From an uncultured Holophagaceae bacterium (GTDB lineage Bacteria > Acidobacteriota > Holophagae > Holophagales > Holophagaceae): a stretch of DNA of 64,000 bases. Of this stretch, positions 43,061 to 53,091 are shown in pieces (position 1 is the stretch's first letter; every line of letters starts with the position of its first letter). A model generated the notes under the pieces. It saw nothing but the letters and a program-made list of their open reading frames with translations, did not search any database and had not been told where the DNA came from. The translations under genes were made by a program, and so were the position numbers. The stretch is taken from assembly GCA_903913215.1 (NCBI GenBank), contig CAIWKE010000026.1:34975-98974 (forward strand), read 5' to 3'.

Positions 43061-43639
43061 TCAGGTCGTGGCGCTCCGGTGGGTGGCTCGCAGAAAGTAG
43101 TGGATGCCTGAGGCCAGGGCCAGGGCGGCCACCACCCAGTACATTTCCGGCAGGAAGGGATCCATCCAGGAGTGGTAGCCCAGGGCATTGAAGAATAGGC
43201 CCAGGGAGACGGCGATGAGCTGCATGGCGGTGCTGGTCTTGCCCAGCAGGCTGGGCTGGAACTTGCTGTCGTTGAGGCGATCGGCGGAAGCGAAGGCGTA
43301 GAAGGAGATGAGGCCGTCCCGGGTGATGGCCAGGATGGCCACCCAGACGGGAATGGGTGCCGTCATGCCCTGGGTGCGCATGGCCAGGAGGATGAAGGCC
43401 GTGGTCATCAGGAGCTTGTCTGCGGCCGGGTCCAGCACGGCCCCCAGCTCCGACCGCTGGTTGAACCTGCGGGCGATGTAGCCATCCAGCAGGTCCGTGA
43501 ACCCGGCGGAGGCGAAGATGATGAAGGCCTGCCAGTGGTGCCCATACCAGACAGCGATGGCAAAAAAGGGGATCGCAAGGATCCGCAGCAAGGTCAACGC
43601 GTTGGGCAGAGTCAGGGAACTGGTTGGGTTCATTGACAT
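43061..43639 (-). CDS. pgsA: CDP-alcohol phosphatidyltransferase (PgsA-like)
   Basis: A 192-residue inner-membrane enzyme that would make phosphatidylglycerophosphate from CDP-diacylglycerol. The motif is complete: TDLLDGYIARRFNQRSELG, then AVLDPAADKLL (D-x2-D-G-x2-A-R-x8-G-x3-D-x3-D). There are about five to six hydrophobic segments. The PgsA assignment rather than another CDP-alcohol transferase is by similarity of the N-terminus (LPNALTLLRILAIP). It is divergent from feoA. Confidence 0.8.
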   Translation of the reverse strand: MSMNPTSSLTLPNALTLLRILAIPFFAIAVWYGHHWQAFIIFASAGFTDLLDGYIARRFNQRSELGAVLDPAADKLLMTTAFILLAMRTQGMTAPIPVWVAILAITRDGLISFYAFASADRLNDSKFQPSLLGKTSTAMQLIAVSLGLFFNALGYHSWMDPFLPEMYWVVAALALASGIHYFLRATHRSATT

Positions 43640-43675
43640 CAGTTTAGACTGAGATCACATCCCGCGATGGGCACC

Positions 43676-43703
43676 TTGTCGCACCATGGGACTGAGCTAC
43701 ACT
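43676..43703 (+). promoter_or_regulatory. Putative sigma-70 promoter for feoAB
   Basis: TTGTCG (43676-43681), 16 bases, TACACT (43698-43703), 19 bases before the feoA ATG. No clear Fur box is seen here, although iron control would be expected. Confidence 0.45.
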
Positions 43704-43722
43704 GGAAGTCGGAGTTGAGACT

Positions 43723-43968
43723 ATGACTCAAAATCTTTCGATCCCCTTAAGCCTTCTCCAGCCTGGAGATCAGTGTGAGGTTGTCGAAGTCCAGGCCCAG
43801 GGCCAGGTGCGCCAGCGGCTGCTGGAGATGGGCTTCATCCGGGGCGCCCGGCTGAAGGTGGAGAAATTGGCGCCCCTGGGCGACCCCATGGAACTGGTGA
43901 TCAAGGGCTACCACCTATCCCTGCGGCGGGACGAGAGCTCCTGCATCCTCGTGCAGCGGATGGCCTGA
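43723..43968 (+). CDS. feoA: Ferrous iron transport protein A
   Basis: An 81-residue SH3-like protein that supports FeoB. It shows LLQPGDQCEVVEV, RQRLLEMGFIRGARLKV and the C-terminal LSLRRDESSCILV, as in FeoA. Its TGA overlaps the feoB ATG by one base. Confidence 0.92.
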   Translation: MTQNLSIPLSLLQPGDQCEVVEVQAQGQVRQRLLEMGFIRGARLKVEKLAPLGDPMELVIKGYHLSLRRDESSCILVQRMA

Positions 43969-46139
43969 TGACGCTGACCATCGCCCTGGCGGGCAATCCC
44001 AACTGTGGCAAAACCACCCTCTTCAATGCCCTCACCGGGGCTCGGCACCACGTGGGCAACTGGCCCGGCGTGACCGTGGAGCGGCGCAGCGGGACCTTCG
44101 AGCATGAGGGCTCCACCATGGAGGTGGTGGACCTGCCCGGCACCTACTCGCTGTCCGCTCGCAGCGAAGACGAGCGGGTGGCCTCCCAGTTCCTGGCCTC
44201 TCCTGAGGTGGACCTGGTCCTCAACGTGCTGGATGCCTCAAACCTGGAGCGGAACCTCTACCTCAGCACCCAGCTGCTGGAGCTGGGCAAGCCCGTGGCC
44301 TTCGTGCTGAACATGGTGGACGATGCCGAGAACCGCGGCATCCACATCGACGTGCCGGCCCTGGAGGCCCTGCTGGGTGGCCCGGTGCTGCCCACCGTGG
44401 GCAATCGCGAGCAGGGCATCACTGAGTTGAAGAGCCTGTTGGCGGCCATGGCCCGGGGTGAGTCCAACCGTTGCCGCCGCATCACCGTGGACTACGGCCA
44501 CGATATTGAGGGCGAGCTGCACAAGTTGGAGGCGGAGATCTGCCGGGACGAGCAGCTGGAGGCCTCCATGCCGCCCCGCTGGCTGGCCCTGCAGCTGCTG
44601 GAGAACAACGCCGATGCCAAGCGCTGCGTGGACGAGAGCCACGCCAAAGAGGCCATCCGCCACCAGCTCACCAAGAGCTTCGGTTTCCTGGAGCCCCATC
44701 TCGGCGCGGACGGTGCCACCCTCGTGGCCGAGCGCCGCTACGGTTTCGCCCATGGCCTCGTGAAGGAGGTGGCCACGGCCGCCGACGACCGCGTTTCCCC
44801 CACCTCACGGCTGGACGCGGTGCTCACGCATCGAGCCTTCGGCATCCCCATCTTCGTGGTGATCCTGGCGCTGATCTATTCGCTGTCTTTCGTGCTGGGC
44901 AAGATCCCCCAGGACTGGATCGCCGACGGATTCAAGGCCCTCTCTGCCTTCGCCGCCGCACGCCTGCCCGCAGGCGAGCTGACCAGCCTCCTGGTGGATG
45001 GCGTCATCCCCGGCGTCAGCGCGGTCATCGTGTTCGTGCCCGTGATCATGATCCTCATGGGCTGCATCGCCTTCCTGGAGGACACGGGCTACATGGCCCG
45101 GGCGGCCTTCATCATGGATCGCCTCATGCATGTCATGGGCCTGCACGGGAAGAGCTTCATTCCCCTCATCATGGGCAGCGGCTGCAACGTGCCCGCCATC
45201 CAGGCGGCCCGCACCATCGAAAGCCGCCAGGACCGCCTCATCACCATCCTGGTGACGCCCCTGGTGAGCTGCTCCGCCCGGCTCCAGGTCTTCATCGTCA
45301 TCGCGGGCACCTTCTTCACGCCCATCAAGGCGGCCCTGGTCATCATCGCCATGCACTTCCTGGGCCTGGCACTGGCCGTACTCATGGGCCGCCTGCTGCG
45401 CAGCGCCCTCTTCGCGGGACCCAGTTCGCCCTTCGTGATGGAGCTGCCGCCCTACCGCCTGCCGGTGCTCAAGGCCACCCTCATCCACATGTGGGAGAAG
45501 GGCTCCATCTTCCTCACCCGGGCTGGCACCACCATCTTCGCAGGGGCCACCCTCATCTGGTTCCTGTCCCGCTATCCGGGCATCGCCAATCGGGAGTGGA
45601 CTGCCGAATATCAACAGAAACGCCAGGCCGTGGTGGCCTTGAACCTGCCTGCTGCCGAAGCCGAGGAGCACCTGCGCACCATTCAGCTGGCCCACGAGAG
45701 CCGCATCGTGAATACCAGCCTGGCGGCGCGCATGGGCCAGAAGGTGGAGCCCCTGCTGCGCCCCATCCTGGACCCGGACCACAAGCGCCCCGAGGCCTGG
45801 AAGGATGTCATCGCCCTCACAGCGGGCTTCGTGGCCAAGGAGATCGTGGTTTCCACCATGGCCGTCATCCATCAGGCCAGCGAGGAGCCCAAGCCCGGTG
45901 AGCTGCTCAGCCCCCTGCAGGTGGCCCTGCGGGATGGCTCGGGCCTGAGCCCCCTCACGGCCCTGGCCTTCATGGTGTTCACCCTGATCTACACGCCCTG
46001 TCTGGGCACCATCGCCATGATCCGCCGGGAGTCTGGCAGCTGGGGTTGGGCGAGCTTCACGGTGGGCTACGGTCTGGTTCTGGGTTGGGGTCTGGCCTGG
46101 GTCACCGTGGTGGTGGGCCGCTGGATGGGCTACGCATGA
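43968..46139 (+). CDS. feoB: Ferrous iron transporter B
   Basis: FeoB imports Fe(II) across the inner membrane. The 723-residue protein has an N-terminal G domain: G1 GNPNCGKTTLFN (residues 8-19), GNWPGVTVE, G3 DLPGTYSL and G4 NMVD. The membrane part follows with about eight to ten segments and the two Gate motifs, visible as MGCIAFLEDTGYMARAAF and VSCSARLQVFIV. It is coupled to feoA by one base of overlap and to the small partner gene by ATGA. Confidence 0.96.
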   Translation: MTLTIALAGNPNCGKTTLFNALTGARHHVGNWPGVTVERRSGTFEHEGSTMEVVDLPGTYSLSARSEDERVASQFLASPEVDLVLNVLDASNLERNLYLSTQLLELGKPVAFVLNMVDDAENRGIHIDVPALEALLGGPVLPTVGNREQGITELKSLLAAMARGESNRCRRITVDYGHDIEGELHKLEAEICRDEQLEASMPPRWLALQLLENNADAKRCVDESHAKEAIRHQLTKSFGFLEPHLGADGATLVAERRYGFAHGLVKEVATAADDRVSPTSRLDAVLTHRAFGIPIFVVILALIYSLSFVLGKIPQDWIADGFKALSAFAAARLPAGELTSLLVDGVIPGVSAVIVFVPVIMILMGCIAFLEDTGYMARAAFIMDRLMHVMGLHGKSFIPLIMGSGCNVPAIQAARTIESRQDRLITILVTPLVSCSARLQVFIVIAGTFFTPIKAALVIIAMHFLGLALAVLMGRLLRSALFAGPSSPFVMELPPYRLPVLKATLIHMWEKGSIFLTRAGTTIFAGATLIWFLSRYPGIANREWTAEYQQKRQAVVALNLPAAEAEEHLRTIQLAHESRIVNTSLAARMGQKVEPLLRPILDPDHKRPEAWKDVIALTAGFVAKEIVVSTMAVIHQASEEPKPGELLSPLQVALRDGSGLSPLTALAFMVFTLIYTPCLGTIAMIRRESGSWGWASFTVGYGLVLGWGLAWVTVVVGRWMGYA

Positions 46140-46306
46140 GCCTCCAACTGCTTACCGCCACGGCCCTCGCTGCCGCAGCAGCCCTCTGGTTCCTGCGGGG
46201 CATCCTGCGGGACTTCCGCCCCAAAGCCGACTGCGCCAGTGGCTGCGGTGGATGTGCTTCCGCCTGCCCCTTCCAGGCCCCGGCGCGGTATCCTGGGACT
46301 CGCTAG
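46136..46306 (+). CDS. FeoB-associated Cys-rich membrane protein
   Basis: A 56-residue protein with one hydrophobic N-terminal segment (LLTATALAAAAALWFLRGI) and a Cys-rich tail (DCASGCGGCASACPF, four Cys). This pattern follows FeoB in many bacteria without FeoC and may pass iron or electrons. The ATG overlaps the feoB stop (ATGA). Confidence 0.8.
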   Translation: MSLQLLTATALAAAAALWFLRGILRDFRPKADCASGCGGCASACPFQAPARYPGTR

Positions 46307-46328
46307 GGACTGTTGATCGGCTTCTGGA

Positions 46329-46751
46329 CTATTTGGCCTGCAGGCTCTCGATGTGGCGGACCAAGTTGTGGACGCGGACCTTGGTGGCGCCTTCGCTGCG
46401 GCCGTCCATGTTTCGGAAGGCCGGGCCCCAGACCGGCATGTCGGCGGAGCCGTGGGCCTGGGTACTGGTCTCGCCCTTGATGCTCTCGGCCACCCGGCTG
46501 CTGGGGAATTGGCCCTGGTTGCGGCGGGTCAAGGTGGTGAGATCCGGGGTGGGGATCTTCAAGGAGGCGGCCACGGGGCCGTCACCCAGGCCCTTGAGGC
46601 CGTGGCAGCTGGCGCAGTAGGCCACGTAGGCCTTGGCGCCATCCGTGGGCAGTGTGTAGGGGGGCGGTACCTTTTTCACGGCGGGTTGCTGGGCGAGGGC
46701 GGCGCCACAGACGAGGGCGGCGCTGAGCAGGAGCAGGGAGGGACGGGGCAT
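46329..46751 (-). CDS. Periplasmic c-type cytochrome
   Basis: A 140-residue exported mono-haem protein. After the signal peptide (residues 1-20), CASCHG is the haem-binding motif. SADMPVWGP near residue 103 supplies the axial Met. It resembles class I cytochromes c that act as soluble electron carriers. It is convergent with the Feo operon, with 22 bases between. Confidence 0.87.
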   Translation of the reverse strand: MPRPSLLLLSAALVCGAALAQQPAVKKVPPPYTLPTDGAKAYVAYCASCHGLKGLGDGPVAASLKIPTPDLTTLTRRNQGQFPSSRVAESIKGETSTQAHGSADMPVWGPAFRNMDGRSEGATKVRVHNLVRHIESLQAK

Positions 46752-46895
46752 GGCGGACTCCTAGAGGCAGAACGGAGGCGGGGCGATGGGCGAAAAGCGA
46801 TGATGAGAAGACTCTGGGTCGGATGAGTCCTCGGGCCCAATATAGGCGATTCGCAGATCATCTATGTGTGATCTTGGTCAGAAAGATCTGGGCTC

Positions 46896-47765
46896 TCAGA
46901 GCCCCCGGAGCCACTCGGGGCGCAGGGTGCGCTGCCCCGCGAGCGCCTCGTCGATGGCGGCAAGGATGCTGTCCCGATCCCGCGGCAGACGGCCACCGAT
47001 GGGCAGGTAGTTCGAGGCGTGGTTGGCGCGGAAGATAGCGGCGCTGGGCCGGGCCTCCTCGATGAACCAGCGCAGCTCCCGCAGCAAGCCCACCACCGGG
47101 GGCAGTACGAAGCGCCCCTGGGCCTCCAGGGTGGCGATGGGCGTACCCGGCACCACGGTGAGGGTGAGCGTGGACAGGAAGCGGGGATCCATGGCTGAGG
47201 CCAGGCGCCCCGAGGCCCGGGCGTGGGTCTCACTGTGCTCCAGGCCCCCGGCCCCCAGCAGGAAGATCAGGGACTGCTCCATGCCCGCGGCCCGGGCCTT
47301 GGCGGCCGCCTCCACGTGGTCAGCCGCTGAGGCGCCTTTCGCCAGGCGGTGCAGGGTATCGTCATCGCCGGACTCGGGGCCGATGTAGAGCAGGCCCAGG
47401 CCCAATTCCCGGAGGCGGAGCAGGTCGGCGGCGGATTTCTCCAGCAGGTTGCGGGCCGTGGCGTAGGTGCTCACCCGGCGCAGGCGCGGAAATGCGGCCC
47501 CCAGCGCGAGCAGGATGGGCTCCCAGTGCTCCATGGCCATGTCCAGAGGATCCCCATCCGCCACAAAGACATGGCGCACCTCGTCGGCAAGGCGGGCACC
47601 GGTGGCAATGTCCCTGAGAATCTCTTCCAAGGGGCGGACGCGGTAGGCCTTGGTGCGATACATGGCGCAGTAGGTGCAGGCATTCCAGGAGCAGCCCAGG
47701 GTGGCCTGGAGGATGAAGGACTCGGCCTCGCTGGGTGGGCGGAAGAGGGGTTCGTCGTAGCGCAT
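46896..47765 (-). CDS. Radical SAM protein
   Basis: A 289-residue iron-sulfur enzyme. Cys25, Cys30 and Cys33 in GCSWNACTYC form the radical SAM cluster site (spacing CX4CX2C, unlike the usual CX3CX2C). GLGLLYIGPESGDD and LTLTVVPGTPI are the later SAM-binding strands. It looks like the Elp3/B12-free oxygen-independent group, with no extra cluster motif in the last 60 residues. It begins directly after the AEC gene stop on the same strand, so the two are likely co-transcribed. Confidence 0.82.
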   Translation of the reverse strand: MRYDEPLFRPPSEAESFILQATLGCSWNACTYCAMYRTKAYRVRPLEEILRDIATGARLADEVRHVFVADGDPLDMAMEHWEPILLALGAAFPRLRRVSTYATARNLLEKSAADLLRLRELGLGLLYIGPESGDDDTLHRLAKGASAADHVEAAAKARAAGMEQSLIFLLGAGGLEHSETHARASGRLASAMDPRFLSTLTLTVVPGTPIATLEAQGRFVLPPVVGLLRELRWFIEEARPSAAIFRANHASNYLPIGGRLPRDRDSILAAIDEALAGQRTLRPEWLRGL

Positions 47766-48746
47766 CTAGGAGACCAGATAGAACAGTGCGGGCACCGTGA
47801 GCAGGCTGAAGAGCGTCGAGAGGAACACACCCTGGGCCGCCAGCTGTGTATCGCCACCGTAGCGCTCGGCCATCACACTGCAGACGAGGGCCACAGGCAT
47901 GGCGGCTACCAGCACCACGACCATGCGGGTCACCTGGGGCAACTGGAAGCCAAGCCTCGCGAGCAGGAGGCCGCAGCCGACGGTGACCAGGGGGGCGGCC
48001 AACAGGCGGCCCAGGACCACGGCCCAGAGCGAGGTGGGAAGCTGACGCACCGATAGGGGGATGGCGCCCAGCTGAGTGCCGATGGCAAGAAGCGAAAGCG
48101 GGATCGTGAGGCTGCCGAGCATGCCAAGGGCGTCGAGCATCGTGGTGGCGGCCATGCCGCCCACCGAGGTGGGGATCGCGTGGAGGTTACCCAGCTGCCG
48201 GAGCCCCGGGAAGGCCAGCGCCAGGGCGATGCCACCGGCCGTGGCCCAGAGGCCGATGTTCGATGCGAGCCCACGCAGGGCCTGGCTGATCTTCCCGTGG
48301 AGGATCCAGACCCCCAGGGACCACAGGGCCAGCTGGGCGCCCACGTTGCAGAGCAGCACGATGCGCACGCCCTCAGGGCCGTAGAGAGCCTCTGCGATGG
48401 GCAGGGGCAGGAAGACCCAGTTGGGACTGGTGATGAGAAAGAGCACGGTGTTCCGGGTGGACTTGGCGCCAAAGAGGGGCGTCACTCCAAGGCCGACCAG
48501 GTAGGCGATGAGCACCAGGGGCAGGGGCAGCAGGGGGAGCAGCCAGTCCTGGCGCAACACCGAGGCGTCCACCGAGCGCAGCAGCTGCGTGAAGACCAGG
48601 GCGGGAAAGGCGGCATCCACCACAATGCGACTGAGGGTGGCGCTGGCTTCCTCCTTGAGATAACCACGGCGCCGGGCCACCCAGCCCCCCAGGATGAGGA
48701 GGAACATGCCGGCAATCTTGATCAGGACCACGCGAGCTTCAGCCAT
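47766..48746 (-). CDS. AEC-family (auxin efflux carrier-like) transporter
   Basis: A 326-residue inner-membrane protein with about ten hydrophobic segments (LIKIAGMFLLILGGWVA, LLPLPLVLIAYLVGL, ITSPNWVFLPLPIAEAL, ...). The internal ITSPNWVFLPLPIA matches the AEC/PIN crossing motif, which carries organic acids or similar solutes. I start at the internal Met at 48746, since the frame upstream is poorly conserved. It is divergent from the large kinase gene. Confidence 0.83.
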   Translation of the reverse strand: MAEARVVLIKIAGMFLLILGGWVARRRGYLKEEASATLSRIVVDAAFPALVFTQLLRSVDASVLRQDWLLPLLPLPLVLIAYLVGLGVTPLFGAKSTRNTVLFLITSPNWVFLPLPIAEALYGPEGVRIVLLCNVGAQLALWSLGVWILHGKISQALRGLASNIGLWATAGGIALALAFPGLRQLGNLHAIPTSVGGMAATTMLDALGMLGSLTIPLSLLAIGTQLGAIPLSVRQLPTSLWAVVLGRLLAAPLVTVGCGLLLARLGFQLPQVTRMVVVLVAAMPVALVCSVMAERYGGDTQLAAQGVFLSTLFSLLTVPALFYLVS

Positions 48747-48912
48747 GGGCTGAACTTTAACGGAATCGAGGCGCCGCACTGGCCTCGGGGGGAGTAAATC
48801 TGTTCAAAAGTCGCGGAATTTGACCAGAAGATCTGATTTAATTGTTCTGAGCACGTCCACTAGGTCTGGGGCTCCAGGAGTAATCCATTTGGCGGGTCCC
48901 AAACACGCGAGG

Positions 48913-51378
48913 ATGAGCGCGAACCGGTTCATGGCCCTGGTGGTGCTGGGGGCCCTGGGTTTCAACCTGGTGCTGGTGGCCCTGGCGGGCTATTCGCTGG
49001 CCCGGAGCCGGCGCCAGTATGCGGACCAGGCCGCGGTCACGGCGCAGAACCTGGCCCAGGTGCTGGAGCAGAACATCAGCGGCACCATCCGGAAGGTGGA
49101 CGTGGGCATCTTCGCCCTGTCCCGGGATGCGGAACGCCAGCTCGCCGGGCGGGGCTTCGATCCGAAAGCCCTGGGGGCCTACGCCGATCTGGCCCGGATC
49201 GCGCTGCCGGAGCTGGATGGTTTCCGCGTTGCTGACGAGCGGGGCAACCTGGTCTTCGGGGCCAAGTCCGGCGCCGAGGGGACGGTCAATATCTCGGACC
49301 GGCCCTATTTCAGCCAGCTGCGGGACCACCCCGGTGACCGCCTGGTGGTCTCCCGTCCCTTGAAAGGTCGCATCGGGGATCGGTGGGTAATCATCCTGGC
49401 CCGCCGCATCAACCATCCCGATGGCAGGTTTGGCGGCGTGGCCTTCGGTGCCCTGGCCCTGGAGCAGATCGACCGGCTTTTCTCCTCCATCCACGTGGGT
49501 CAGCATGGCGCCTTCGCGCTGAGGGATGGCTCTGACCTGGCCCTGGTGGCACGCTACCCGGAGCCCGAGGGGCTTGGCAGCGCCGTGGGGCACAAAAAGA
49601 TGTCCCCAGAATTCCTGGATCTGGTGGCCCGCGGCCAGGGCGGCGGCACCTACGATGCCCCCTCGGGTCTGGATCAGCGCATACGTACTTGGGGTTACCG
49701 GAAATTCGATAGCGGGCTTTATTACATCTTCGTGGGCCTAGCCAAGGATGAGTACCTTGCGGACTGGCACCACTCGGCCCTGAACATGGGCGGCGCCCTG
49801 GCGGGACTCCTCCTGGTCTCCGCCCTGGTTGGAATCCAGTTGATTCGTGCCTGGCGGCGGAACCGGGTCGCAGAGGCGTCCCTGAAGGCCAACGATGAGC
49901 GCATGCGGCTCTTCTTTGAGCGCCAGATCGTGGGCATGGCCATCTCGAACCCGGACCGGCACTGGGTTGAGGTGAACGACAAATGGTGCGAGATCACTGG
50001 CTACACGCGCGAAGACCTGGCGGGCATCAGCTGGGTGGACCTCACCCATCCCAACGACCGATCCGAGAGCCAGGCACAGTACGAACAGCTGGCCTCAGGG
50101 CGCATCAATGAATTCACCATCACGCAAGGCCTCATCCGCAAGGATGGTGCCCAGATCCAGGTGGAGCAGTCCGTGGGTTGCGTCCGCAACCCGGACGGCA
50201 CCCTCAACTACCTGCTGGTGCTCATGGAGGACGTGACGGAACACAAGCGCTCCGAGGAGGAACGGCTGCGCCTGGAGCACCAGCTGCAGAACGCCCAGAA
50301 GCTGGAGAGCCTGGGCAGCCTCGCCGGCGGCGTGGCCCACGACATGAACAATGTGCTGGCGGCCATCCTCGGCCTGGCCACGGCAAACCTGCCCCAGGCC
50401 ACGGAGGGCAGTCAGGCCCACCAGGCTTTCGAGACCATCGCCAAGGCGGCCCAGCGGGGCGGCCACATGGTCAAGAGTCTGCTGAGCCTGGCCCGCCAGA
50501 CTCCCACGGAGGAGGCGGTGCTGGACCTGAACATCCTGCTGCGCGAGGAGGTCCAGCTCCTGGCCCGCACCACGCTCTCACGCATCCAACTGCGCCTGGA
50601 GTTGGCCGAGGACCTCTGGCCCATCCGAGGCGATGCGAGCGCCCTCACCAGCGCCTTCATGAACCTGTGCGTCAATGCCGTGGACGCCATGCCCGAGGGT
50701 GGCACCCTGGCAATCAGCTCCCGGAATCTGGAGCCCGGTCAGGTGGAAGTCACGGTGGAGGACAGCGGCTCCGGCATGCCCAAGGAGGTGCTGGCCAAGG
50801 CCCTGGATCCCTTCTTCACCACCAAGGATTTGGGCAAGGGCACGGGCCTGGGGCTCTCCCTCGTCTACAGTACCGTGAAGGCCCACAAGGGCGAGCTGGA
50901 CCTCCACAGTGTGCCGAGCCAGGGCACCCGCGTCACGCTGCGGTTCCCCCGCTGCCAGGCTGAGGCAGTGGCCCCGGAGGCCAAGGGCAACCTGCTGCTC
51001 GAGCACCTGCCCGGCGTGCTTCAGGTGCTCCTCGTGGATGACGACGAGCTGGTTCAGAGTTCCACCCAGGCCATGCTTGAGCTGCTCGGGCACGGGGTGA
51101 GCCCCGTCCTTAGTGGCGAGGAGGCCTTGACCATGGTGGAGGCTGGATTCAAGCCAGACCTGATCGTGCTGGACATGAACATGCCAGGCCTAAGCGGGGC
51201 CGAGACCCTGGTGCGACTGCGCCGGGTCTTGCCTGCGACTCCGGTCCTCCTGGCCACGGGCCGGGTGGATCAGGTGGCCCTGGACCTCGTGGAAGCCGTT
51301 CCGAAGGTGCGGCTCCTGGCCAAGCCATACGGGCTCAAGGATCTGCGTCAGGGGTTGGCGGAAGCCATCCGGGCTTGA
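48913..51378 (+). CDS. Membrane hybrid sensor histidine kinase (sensor-PAS-HisKA-HATPase-REC)
   Basis: An 821-residue kinase (start at ATG 48913; a TTG at 48820 could add 31 residues). A transmembrane helix lies at the N-terminus, with a periplasmic PDC/CACHE-like sensor ([20 protein letters not shown]) closed by a second helix ([18 protein letters not shown]). PAS follows ([20 protein letters not shown]). The phospho-His is His476 in [12 protein letters not shown]. ATPase boxes are [13 protein letters not shown] and EDSGSGMP. A receiver ends it, with Asp754 in [11 protein letters not shown] and Lys in LLAKPYG. No partner regulator is adjacent. Confidence 0.88.
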   Translation: MSANRFMALVVLGALGFNLVLVALAGYSLARSRRQYADQAAVTAQNLAQVLEQNISGTIRKVDVGIFALSRDAERQLAGRGFDPKALGAYADLARIALPELDGFRVADERGNLVFGAKSGAEGTVNISDRPYFSQLRDHPGDRLVVSRPLKGRIGDRWVIILARRINHPDGRFGGVAFGALALEQIDRLFSSIHVGQHGAFALRDGSDLALVARYPEPEGLGSAVGHKKMSPEFLDLVARGQGGGTYDAPSGLDQRIRTWGYRKFDSGLYYIFVGLAKDEYLADWHHSALNMGGALAGLLLVSALVGIQLIRAWRRNRVAEASLKANDERMRLFFERQIVGMAISNPDRHWVEVNDKWCEITGYTREDLAGISWVDLTHPNDRSESQAQYEQLASGRINEFTITQGLIRKDGAQIQVEQSVGCVRNPDGTLNYLLVLMEDVTEHKRSEEERLRLEHQLQNAQKLESLGSLAGGVAHDMNNVLAAILGLATANLPQATEGSQAHQAFETIAKAAQRGGHMVKSLLSLARQTPTEEAVLDLNILLREEVQLLARTTLSRIQLRLELAEDLWPIRGDASALTSAFMNLCVNAVDAMPEGGTLAISSRNLEPGQVEVTVEDSGSGMPKEVLAKALDPFFTTKDLGKGTGLGLSLVYSTVKAHKGELDLHSVPSQGTRVTLRFPRCQAEAVAPEAKGNLLLEHLPGVLQVLLVDDDELVQSSTQAMLELLGHGVSPVLSGEEALTMVEAGFKPDLIVLDMNMPGLSGAETLVRLRRVLPATPVLLATGRVDQVALDLVEAVPKVRLLAKPYGLKDLRQGLAEAIRA

Positions 51379-51380
51379 CC

Positions 51381-52970
51381 CTAGGGTTTCGGGGGGGCGG
51401 GCACAGGGGGCAGCGTGTCCTTGGTGAAGAAGGGCAGGCGCTCCAGGCGGTTGGCCAGGTGCCAGGCCACGGAAGCCAGCACGGCGGCGCTGCGCTTGGC
51501 ATCCTCGGGCGGGACCCGCTCCAGGGTGTCCAGGGTGGTGTGCCAGGTGTATTCGAAGTACTCCAGTCCGTCCTGGACCACGCTGATGGCGGGCAGGCCC
51601 GCGCCGCTGAAGGAGGCCTGGTCCGAGGAGGGTCCCGAGCGGAGCTTGCTGGGGCGGTTGCCATTGGCCGCAGCGCCGCGCACCGCGAGGTCCTGGAAGG
51701 GCACCAGCAGCTCGCGCAGCACCTGGGCGCCGGCAGAGGGACCGAACATTGACAAGCCTCGGATCTGGCCCGCCCCGGAGTCGCAGTTGAAGTAGGCCAC
51801 CAGTTCGCCGAAGGCGGGCTTGGGGTTTTCCGCACTGCCATAGTGGGCCTCCACGTAGGCCGCAGAGCCCAGGAGGCCGTGTTCCTCGCCGTCCCAGAGG
51901 GCAATACGGATGGTGCGCCGGGGGTGGCCGAGTTTCTGGAGGATGCGGCCCACCTCCATCATCACGGCGCAGTTGACGCCGTTGTCCGTGGCGCCCGTGG
52001 CTGTGTGCCAGGCATCCAGGTGGGCGCCCAGCAGCACCACCTCCGCGGCCTTGTCCGTGCCGGGAATCTCAGCCACCACGTTGTAGCCCTGAGTGTTGGA
52101 TGGGTAGAAGCGGTTGGTGACCTCCAGGGCCAGCTTCACCTCGGTGCCATCCGCCAGCACCCGGACGATGCGGCCGTAGTCCTCATGACGCAGCACGAGG
52201 GTGGGCAGCACTTTGGTGGGGTCATAGCTGCGGTTGCTGAAGGCGCGGACCTGGCCATTGCGCAGGGCGCTGTCGTTGAGGCGGGCCAGGGCCTTGTGCT
52301 CCAACAGGAAGGCGTCCACCTGCTGGTTGATGACCCGGGCCTCCAAGGCCCCAGCGCGGCGCGGCGTGGCCGGGCGGCCCAGAGCGGTGGGATTGGCCGG
52401 ATCGAAGCGGCGGGCCAGCACCTCGTCCGAAAGTCTGGGCGCAGGAGGGTTCGGATTGAGGGCGGGCAGTTCCTTCAGGGAGCCCGCCAGCACGATGCGG
52501 CCGATCACCTTGTCGGCGGCAGTGGCGAAGAGGGCAGTGAGCTCTTCCTGGGTGGGTTCCTCGGGGATCTGCAGGTGGTAGGCGGCGCCGCGGGCCGTAC
52601 CCTGGGTGGAGGGCGTCCAGGCCAGCACTTCCACGGGCAGGTGGCCCTGCCAGGGGGCCTCCACGTGAGCCGAGCAACGCTCATTGGCCCAACCCGGGTG
52701 GCCCCAGTTCCAGGTCTCCAGTTGGGCCTTCAGGCCCCAGGCGGCAAGGCGGTCGCGGGACCATTCCGCCGCCGCCTTGTAGGTGGGCGAGCCCGTGAGC
52801 CGGGGGCTATAGACATCCGTGAGCGGATGCAGGGTGGCCATGATCTGCGAGTGCTGCAGGGCCTCCTCCCGGATGCGGGCGTTCATGGCCGCATCGATGG
52901 GCTCTTGGGCCGAAGCTGACACCACGGCCAGGCTCAGAAGGGTGAGGAGAGAAGCGGAGCGGATGAGCAT
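51381..52970 (-). CDS. Secreted M28-family aminopeptidase
   Basis: A 529-residue exported zinc peptidase. The signal peptide is near residues 1-22. The co-catalytic zinc ligands are in GAHLDAWHT, GATDNGVN, WDGEEHGLLGS (the general-base Glu pair), NCDSGAG and HTTLDTLE. Residues about 120-260 resemble a PA-like inserted domain. It is convergent with the kinase gene (two bases apart) and divergent from the PAS gene. Confidence 0.88.
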   Translation of the reverse strand: MLIRSASLLTLLSLAVVSASAQEPIDAAMNARIREEALQHSQIMATLHPLTDVYSPRLTGSPTYKAAAEWSRDRLAAWGLKAQLETWNWGHPGWANERCSAHVEAPWQGHLPVEVLAWTPSTQGTARGAAYHLQIPEEPTQEELTALFATAADKVIGRIVLAGSLKELPALNPNPPAPRLSDEVLARRFDPANPTALGRPATPRRAGALEARVINQQVDAFLLEHKALARLNDSALRNGQVRAFSNRSYDPTKVLPTLVLRHEDYGRIVRVLADGTEVKLALEVTNRFYPSNTQGYNVVAEIPGTDKAAEVVLLGAHLDAWHTATGATDNGVNCAVMMEVGRILQKLGHPRRTIRIALWDGEEHGLLGSAAYVEAHYGSAENPKPAFGELVAYFNCDSGAGQIRGLSMFGPSAGAQVLRELLVPFQDLAVRGAAANGNRPSKLRSGPSSDQASFSGAGLPAISVVQDGLEYFEYTWHTTLDTLERVPPEDAKRSAAVLASVAWHLANRLERLPFFTKDTLPPVPAPPKP

Positions 52971-53091
52971 CACAAGATGATGCAACCCTTCAAGAGCGAC
53001 TCCCATCACTATCTTGAAAAGGGTCGTTTTTTTAATTCAACCCCGCCATGCTTCCGGTCGAAACCATGGCATCCAAGGGGCGGAGCTCAGC

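Noticed and set aside
48820..48912. Upstream TTG start for the membrane kinase
   Set aside because: The extra 31 residues are not hydrophobic or domain-like, and TTGACC there is equally likely to be promoter sequence.
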